A stretch of 18,858 nucleotides of DNA from CAYSFW01 sp050329935 (GTDB lineage Bacteria > Pseudomonadota > Gammaproteobacteria > UWMA-0217). The first letter of the stretch is position 1. The number at the start of each line of letters is the position of its first letter. The stretch covers positions 1 to 18,858 of the forward strand of contig JBHJOI010000062.1 of assembly GCA_050329935.1 (NCBI GenBank). Direction: 5' to 3'. Under the pieces are notes generated by a model, which had not been told where the DNA came from, made no database searches, and saw only the letters and a program-made list of their open reading frames with translations. Shown here in pieces: positions 14,279-18,858 of the stretch. The translations under genes and the position numbers were made by a program.

Positions 14279-15309
14279 GCCGCGCGCGCTCGACGTTGGA
14301 ATTGACGCAGATTGCCATCGGGATGCGCGCCTAGCCAGGCGAGCAAGAGCAGACCGAAGCCCAGCGGCCAGCGGTAGAGTGTGGTTGGAATCCACAACGT
14401 GCGCGATTCAACCTCGGACCGTTGCAAACTGTCGATATGACGATAGATCTCGTTCAACGCCTGTTCGTCGGTGGCGCGGAAGTAGGCGCCATCGGTCGCT
14501 GCCGCGATCCGCTGCAACAAGGCTTCGTCGATCTCCATTCGTTGCTGCGTGAGTTGCCCGTTTTCGATGAACGGAACCAGACCGGTGCTGCCAACACCGA
14601 TCGCATAGACGCGCACCTTGAACCGGCGCGCGAGCTCAATGGCCGTGTCAGGCGGAAGCACGCCGCTGGTATTCTCGCCGTCGGTCAGCAGAATCAATAC
14701 TCGCGAACCCTCGGGTCGGTCCCGAAGTTTTTTGACCGCGAGCGCGATCGCGTCGCCGATCGCGGTGCCATCGCCCGCCATCCGCGTCTGGGCGTTGCCA
14801 AGCAGGTAGCGCACCGCTTCGGTGTCGCTGGTCAATGGCGCCAACACGTAGGCAAGGTCGCCAAACAGGATCAACCCGATTCGATCGCCGACGCGCGCTT
14901 GTACAAAGCGATCCACCACCCCCTTGACGACCGCCATGCGCGTGACCTGGCGTTCGCCCGAACTGAAGTCCAATGCCTCCATCGAACGCGATCCGTCGAT
15001 CGCCAGCATCAGGTCGTAGCCGCTGGTGCGGGTCTCGGTATGCGCCGCGAGCCATTGCGGGTTCATCAGCGCGAGCACCAGGCTCAGCCAGATCAACCAG
15101 AGCAGAATTTCGCGCCAGCGATCAACACGCGTCGGACGAGCCGCTGCGCTTGCGAACGCCGATTCCAGGTGAGCCACCGCCGGATGTTTGAGGGTCGCGC
15201 GCGTCGCGGCTTCAGCCGTCGCATTGTCGTGCCGCGCACGCCATAGCCACCGCGCCAGCAAGGGCAGCGGTAATAACAGCGCAAGCCAGGGCATCGCGAA
15301 ATTCAACAT
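14275..15309 (-). CDS. batA: BatA-like von Willebrand factor A protein
   Basis: The 344-residue protein has the same layout as its downstream neighbour: an N-terminal helix pair (about 5-22 and 67-82), a VWA domain (about 98-300) and a C-terminal helix (about 318-332, LGFGLLLLAWLGA). The MIDAS is complete: D105-G-S107-R-S109 in IDGSRSM, T182 in GDGTAIGDA and D210 in LLTDGEN. The AIGVGSTGLVPFIENGQ stretch and DEALLQRIAAATDGAYFRA are typical of BatA/BatB aerotolerance VWA proteins. It probably forms an envelope complex with the batB-like protein and is remodelled by MoxR (inference). The ATG at 15309 lies 4 nt after the DUF4381 stop. The two VWA genes look like an old tandem duplication. Confidence 0.9.
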   Translation of the reverse strand: MLNFAMPWLALLLPLPLLARWLWRARHDNATAEAATRATLKHPAVAHLESAFASAAARPTRVDRWREILLWLIWLSLVLALMNPQWLAAHTETRTSGYDLMLAIDGSRSMEALDFSSGERQVTRMAVVKGVVDRFVQARVGDRIGLILFGDLAYVLAPLTSDTEAVRYLLGNAQTRMAGDGTAIGDAIALAVKKLRDRPEGSRVLILLTDGENTSGVLPPDTAIELARRFKVRVYAIGVGSTGLVPFIENGQLTQQRMEIDEALLQRIAAATDGAYFRATDEQALNEIYRHIDSLQRSEVESRTLWIPTTLYRWPLGFGLLLLAWLGAHPDGNLRQFQRRARAA

Positions 15310-15313
15310 CGAC

Positions 15314-15862
15314 CTAGGTCACTCCGCTGGAAACCGACGTGGTGGCCGGCCCGTTCACCGCCAATCGCGCCGTGGTGACCTTGGGTGCATCCGCCGCCAC
15401 CCACCCGCGCAACGCCCCCAACAAGCGTCTCAACGCGCGTCGATCGGAGTCCGAGCCTTGCGGCGCGTAAGGCAGTGTGAGCAATACCTGCCCCTCGCGT
15501 CGCCAATCGAATCCGCGCGGATCATTGGCGCTCAGCCAGGCCAGCCACTCCGCTCCGGCGAGACCCGCGCACACGCCGCGACCGCAGCGCGCCATCGCGA
15601 TCCGACGCAGCAACTGCGAAAGCTCTCCGGCGAACTGCTTCGGATCGCCGACGCGTAACTGCCGGCGTAGCGCGACCAGCTCCAGGCGAGCATCCCGACG
15701 CCATTGGTGCTTGCGGTCGCGCCAGTAGCGCCAACCCCAATACGCCAACACCAAACCAACGGCGACACCCGCAACCACCAACCACCAACCCGACGCCGGC
15801 GGCCACCAATGTGCCGGATCGAGATCGCGAATATCGCGTAAAGCGTTGGTTCCTCGCTCCAT
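15314..15862 (-). CDS. DUF4381 domain-containing protein
   Basis: The 182-residue protein has one transmembrane helix near the N terminus (about 25-44), preceded by IRDLDPAHWWPPASGWW, the hallmark entry of DUF4381. A basic cytoplasmic domain follows with RRDARLELVALRRQL and a segment containing QLLRRIAMARCGR. DUF4381 proteins sit between DUF58 and VWA genes in many proteobacterial moxR operons; they are thought to be membrane partners of the VWA proteins, with no known activity. The ATG at 15862 shares one base with the stop of the DUF58 gene (TGATG), a strong sign of coupled translation. A TTG one codon earlier is less likely. It ends 4 nt before the batA-like gene. Confidence 0.85.
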   Translation of the reverse strand: MERGTNALRDIRDLDPAHWWPPASGWWLVVAGVAVGLVLAYWGWRYWRDRKHQWRRDARLELVALRRQLRVGDPKQFAGELSQLLRRIAMARCGRGVCAGLAGAEWLAWLSANDPRGFDWRREGQVLLTLPYAPQGSDSDRRALRRLLGALRGWVAADAPKVTTARLAVNGPATTSVSSGVT

Positions 15863-16785
15863 CAATTGAGACTCCGCCGCGCCAACCGGGCGCGGAGTCC
15901 GAGCAACAAGGTCTTATGCACGTCCTCGTCGGTACGCACGGGCAGCAACGGAATACCGAGGCGGTTGGCGAGTCGCGTCAGCTCGCGGCGACGGATATCC
16001 CAGCGCTCGTGATACCGGCGCCGGCCGGACGCGTCATCGGTATCGACCTCGATCAGTCGACCATCGGCGCCCCGAAACAACACCTTACCCATTGCGGGCA
16101 ACTCGAAATCGGCCCGATCATCGACCGGCATCAACACCAAGGTGTGCTTTTCGCGCATGCCGGCGAGCGCGTGATCGAGCGGCCCAATTTCGCCATCGAA
16201 CGCGGCGACGACAAAAATGACCGAACCGGAATGCAGCCCGCGCTGCAGGCGCAACAACGCATTGGTCAGCGAAGACGGATCGCGCGGCCCCTGCGCGGTG
16301 ACTTCGGTCAGTGCGTGCAGGGTTCGCCAGAGCGCGCGCCGGCCACGCGTCGGCCGAAAATGTCGAAACTCATGCGTCGGATCGCCAAACAGCAGCGCGC
16401 CGACCCGCTCATGCGCCGCGGCGGCGGACCACCCCAGCAATGCCGTGGTCCGCGCGGCCTGGATCGATTTAAAGGTACCCCGCGTGCCGAAATGCATGTG
16501 CGGCCCCTGGTCGACGCAAAACATCACCGTCCGCTCGCGTTCCTCGCGAAATACCTTGAGGTGCGGCCGTCCGGTTCGCGCCGTTACGCGCCAATCCATG
16601 TTACGAATATCGTCGCCTTCGCGATATTCGCGCGACTCGTCGAAATTCAGCCCGCTCCCCTTGAAAGCCGATGCGTATAAACCGATCAACGCGGAGTTGA
16701 CCAAATGATGCGACTCCATGCCCAGGGTGCGAGCGTGGTGACGAATTTCGAGCAGATCATCGAGTTGGGGACGCAACGACGGCAT
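15862..16785 (-). CDS. DUF58 domain-containing protein
   Basis: The 307-residue, apparently soluble protein carries the DUF58 signature at about 42-84: GSGLNFDESREYREGDDIRN, then MDWRVTARTGRPHLKVFREE. DUF58 proteins contain a VWA-like fold and always accompany MoxR ATPases, so it probably adapts MoxR to the membrane VWA proteins (inference). Its would-be MIDAS reads VDQGPHMHFG (D92, then Gly and His where Ser residues are usual), so the metal site seems degenerate. The ATG at 16785 has GAGGA 6 nt upstream. It follows moxR by 21 nt, and its stop overlaps the DUF4381 start. Confidence 0.9.
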   Translation of the reverse strand: MPSLRPQLDDLLEIRHHARTLGMESHHLVNSALIGLYASAFKGSGLNFDESREYREGDDIRNMDWRVTARTGRPHLKVFREERERTVMFCVDQGPHMHFGTRGTFKSIQAARTTALLGWSAAAAHERVGALLFGDPTHEFRHFRPTRGRRALWRTLHALTEVTAQGPRDPSSLTNALLRLQRGLHSGSVIFVVAAFDGEIGPLDHALAGMREKHTLVLMPVDDRADFELPAMGKVLFRGADGRLIEVDTDDASGRRRYHERWDIRRRELTRLANRLGIPLLPVRTDEDVHKTLLLGLRARLARRSLN

Positions 16786-16806
16786 GGCATTCCTCGGCGC
16801 TATTGG

Positions 16807-17763
<957 letters not shown>

Positions 17764-17910
17764 GGTACGAATATTAACTTTTGATAGGTGCCCCCCCGGG
17801 ACTCGAGGGAAACGACTCATCATGTTTACCGCAAGCCTGCGCACGGTCAAGTAAATCGTACTATATTAGAATTTGTATCTATCTGAATATAAGATATTTG
17901 TCGATTCCGT
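17764..17910 (-). promoter_or_regulatory. Presumptive promoter/leader region of the moxR-bat operon
   Basis: This stretch precedes moxR and contains the most A/T-rich patch of the right half (about 17851-17905), a usual sign of a promoter. On the minus strand TAATAT and TATAGT (-10-like) occur near 17861-17870, but no good -35 element is 17 nt upstream. A TTGACC at 17845-17850 has only a poor -10 partner. The region is supported by composition and position rather than by a precise motif. Confidence 0.35.
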
Positions 17911-18139
17911 GAGCGCCCGAAATCCGATTGCCGGATCGCGAAAATCAGTCGGTTTCGCGGTCGTGAATAACCGCGAGCTTGTCCAGGAAATAACCGATAA
18001 ATAACGTGTCAATTCGCGCCTGTACCGACCGCGGAGATTTCGATTTTCGGAATTATCGCGACGGCCGTACATGAGTCGCTACTGATTATTCTTGGCGCGG
18101 CATTGGCCGCGAACCGCAGTCGCATCGTGGATATTCCGA
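17911..18139. other. Intergenic region with two inverted repeats, no gene seen
   Basis: No protein-like frame is recognised between the moxR promoter area and the ppnP stop. It contains an inverted repeat at 17955-17976 (TCGCGGT / ACCGCGA, 8-nt loop) and a hairpin at 18096-18111 (CGCGGC / GCCGCG, 4-nt loop). The latter lies 29 nt downstream of the ppnP stop on the minus strand. Confidence 0.4.
18096..18111 (-). terminator. Possible terminator hairpin after ppnP
   Basis: A 6-bp GC stem (CGCGGC / GCCGCG) with a 4-nt loop stands shortly after the ppnP stop. No T run follows on the minus strand, so the assignment is weak. Confidence 0.3.
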
Positions 18140-18460
18140 TCAGGCGTGATCGCCGAAATGACAAACGTAGTGCAAGGTATCGAGCGTCTCGATATCAAAA
18201 GCGGAATCACCGGGCACGCTAAATGACTGCCCGCCGCCAAACTCACGCCATTCGGATTCGCCTTTGAGACGCACCTTGCAACGTCCGGCAACCAGCTCCA
18301 TTACCTCGGGCGCGGCGGTGTTGAACAACAACACGCTAGGCAGAATCACCCCGACACTCTTGCGTGAGCCATCGGCAAGCAACACGGTGTGCGAAATACA
18401 TTTGCCATCAAAGTAGACATTGGCCTGAGTCAAGACGCTGACATGATCGAGTTGGGACAT
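18140..18460 (-). CDS. ppnP: Pyrimidine/purine nucleoside phosphorylase PpnP (DUF1255, cupin fold)
   Basis: The 106-residue single-domain cupin matches E. coli PpnP (YaiE), which cleaves many nucleosides with phosphate into base and ribose-1-phosphate in the cytoplasm. Matching elements are NVYFDGKCISHTVL (N-terminal; E. coli has NEYFSGKV), KSVGVILPS, then AAPEVMELVAGRCKVRL (E. coli AEPEEMTVISGALNVLL), GGGQSFSVPGDSAFDIE and YVCHF at the end. An N-terminal extension of about 11 residues (MSQLDHVSVLTQ) precedes the E. coli-like start, so a later start is conceivable but no ATG supports it. Upstream AGG lies about 9 nt before the ATG. It stands 57 nt downstream of the gene at the window edge and could be cotranscribed with it. 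Confidence 0.88.
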   Translation of the reverse strand: MSQLDHVSVLTQANVYFDGKCISHTVLLADGSRKSVGVILPSVLLFNTAAPEVMELVAGRCKVRLKGESEWREFGGGQSFSVPGDSAFDIETLDTLHYVCHFGDHA

Positions 18461-18517
18461 CGTTGATACCTAAGGCTGAAGTGGAAAACCGGCGCGCATT
18501 CTCGCACGCAGTCGCCG

Positions 18518-18858
18518 TCAACGCAGCAACGGTAATAATAGCGTCAATAATAAATAACCCGCCAACAAGCCGATCGCGATCTTTCCGGCAAGGTTGCCGA
18601 TATTATTCAAGCGGCGATGCCGTGCGAGACGGATACCTGTAGCACGCTCGATCGCCGCATGATCCGCGGCGGTGAGCGCTAGGTCGATGTAGATGCGGCG
18701 GTGCGGCAAAATGATCGCATCGACGGCGGCAATCGCTTCAATCGGATCGGTGCGAAACAGATTCGTCCCCGCTGACTGGCGTTTGAGGGCCTCGTGCGCA
18801 TGCATTCGTGCCGCCTCGATATCGTCGAACTCGACCACGAACCAAGTCTTGACCGCGT
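18518..18858 (-). CDS. Unknown protein with a C-terminal membrane anchor, partial
   Basis: The frame is open to the right edge of the window, so the N terminus is missing; a GTG at 18838 exists but the coding-like sequence continues through it (AVKTWFVVEFDD). The visible 112 residues have a charged N-terminal part with EFDDIEAARMHAHEALKRQ. A middle segment, RRIYIDLALTAADHAAIERA, is followed by a short basic stretch (RLARHRRLNN) and one strongly hydrophobic C-terminal helix (about the last 25 residues). The helix and the preceding basic residues suggest a tail-anchored inner-membrane protein facing the cytoplasm. I do not recognise the family. It precedes ppnP on the same strand. Confidence 0.6.
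   Translation of the reverse strand, partial: AVKTWFVVEFDDIEAARMHAHEALKRQSAGTNLFRTDPIEAIAAVDAIILPHRRIYIDLALTAADHAAIERATGIRLARHRRLNNIGNLAGKIAIGLLAGYLLLTLLLPLLR

Noticed and set aside
17866..18072. 68-codon minus-strand frame upstream of moxR
   Set aside because: Its composition is not protein-like, it has no ribosome site, and it covers the A/T-rich presumptive promoter.

Overview
The window looks like the chromosome of a free-living, probably chemotrophic, proteobacterium, most likely gammaproteobacterial (or a close betaproteobacterial relative). That is an inference from gene families: a metAS-type homoserine acyltransferase next to its companion P-loop ATPase, a periplasmic DsrE-like protein, PpnP, a DUF4381 protein, and a complete MoxR/Bat (von Willebrand A) operon. 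No rRNA, tRNA, CRISPR array or intact insertion sequence was seen.

Left part (1-4489), accessory in character. Bases 1 to about 2740 use visibly more A/T and less GC-biased third positions than the rest. They hold the 3' end of an Acetyltransf_6 (CelD/FemAB-like) GNAT gene, a 400-bp stretch with only broken reading frames, an FAD amine oxidase with a Tat-like N terminus, and a Blc-type lipocalin. The lipocalin's lipoprotein signal peptide is cut off by an in-frame amber codon directly after the lipobox cysteine. A convergent exported DsrE-family protein and a divergent stand-alone ABC-type ATPase (COG3910 type) follow.

Middle part (4490-9910), housekeeping. On the minus strand: a P-loop ATPase, metAS (first committed step of methionine synthesis) 18 nt downstream of it, and an EamA-family transporter further downstream. 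On the plus strand, divergent from the ATPase: an exported M23 (LytM) peptidase and a 12-helix MFS transporter. The MFS gene runs tail to tail, 5 nt apart, into the Bat operon.

Right part (9916-17763), a seven-gene minus-strand operon in the order moxR, DUF58, DUF4381, batA-like VWA, batB-like VWA, batC-like TPR, batD. Four consecutive junctions are tight: a 1-nt TGATG overlap, a 4-nt spacer, an ATGA overlap and a GTGA overlap. This indicates translational coupling and one membrane-associated assembly. From family knowledge, MoxR ATPases work with VWA proteins as chaperone-like or metal-insertion machines, and Bat proteins are linked to aerotolerance and envelope stress. The BatC-like protein carries a nearly perfect 18-bp tandem repeat encoding ten QQQQSD units inside a long disordered linker.

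Right edge (17764-18858): an A/T-rich presumptive promoter region with inverted repeats, ppnP (nucleoside phosphorylase), and a C-terminally membrane-anchored protein of unknown function that runs off the window.

No clearly new defence or mobile system was found. The signals most worth a second look are the amber-split lipocalin, the hexapeptide repeat in BatC, the degenerate metal site in the DUF58 protein, and the metAS-linked ATPase.
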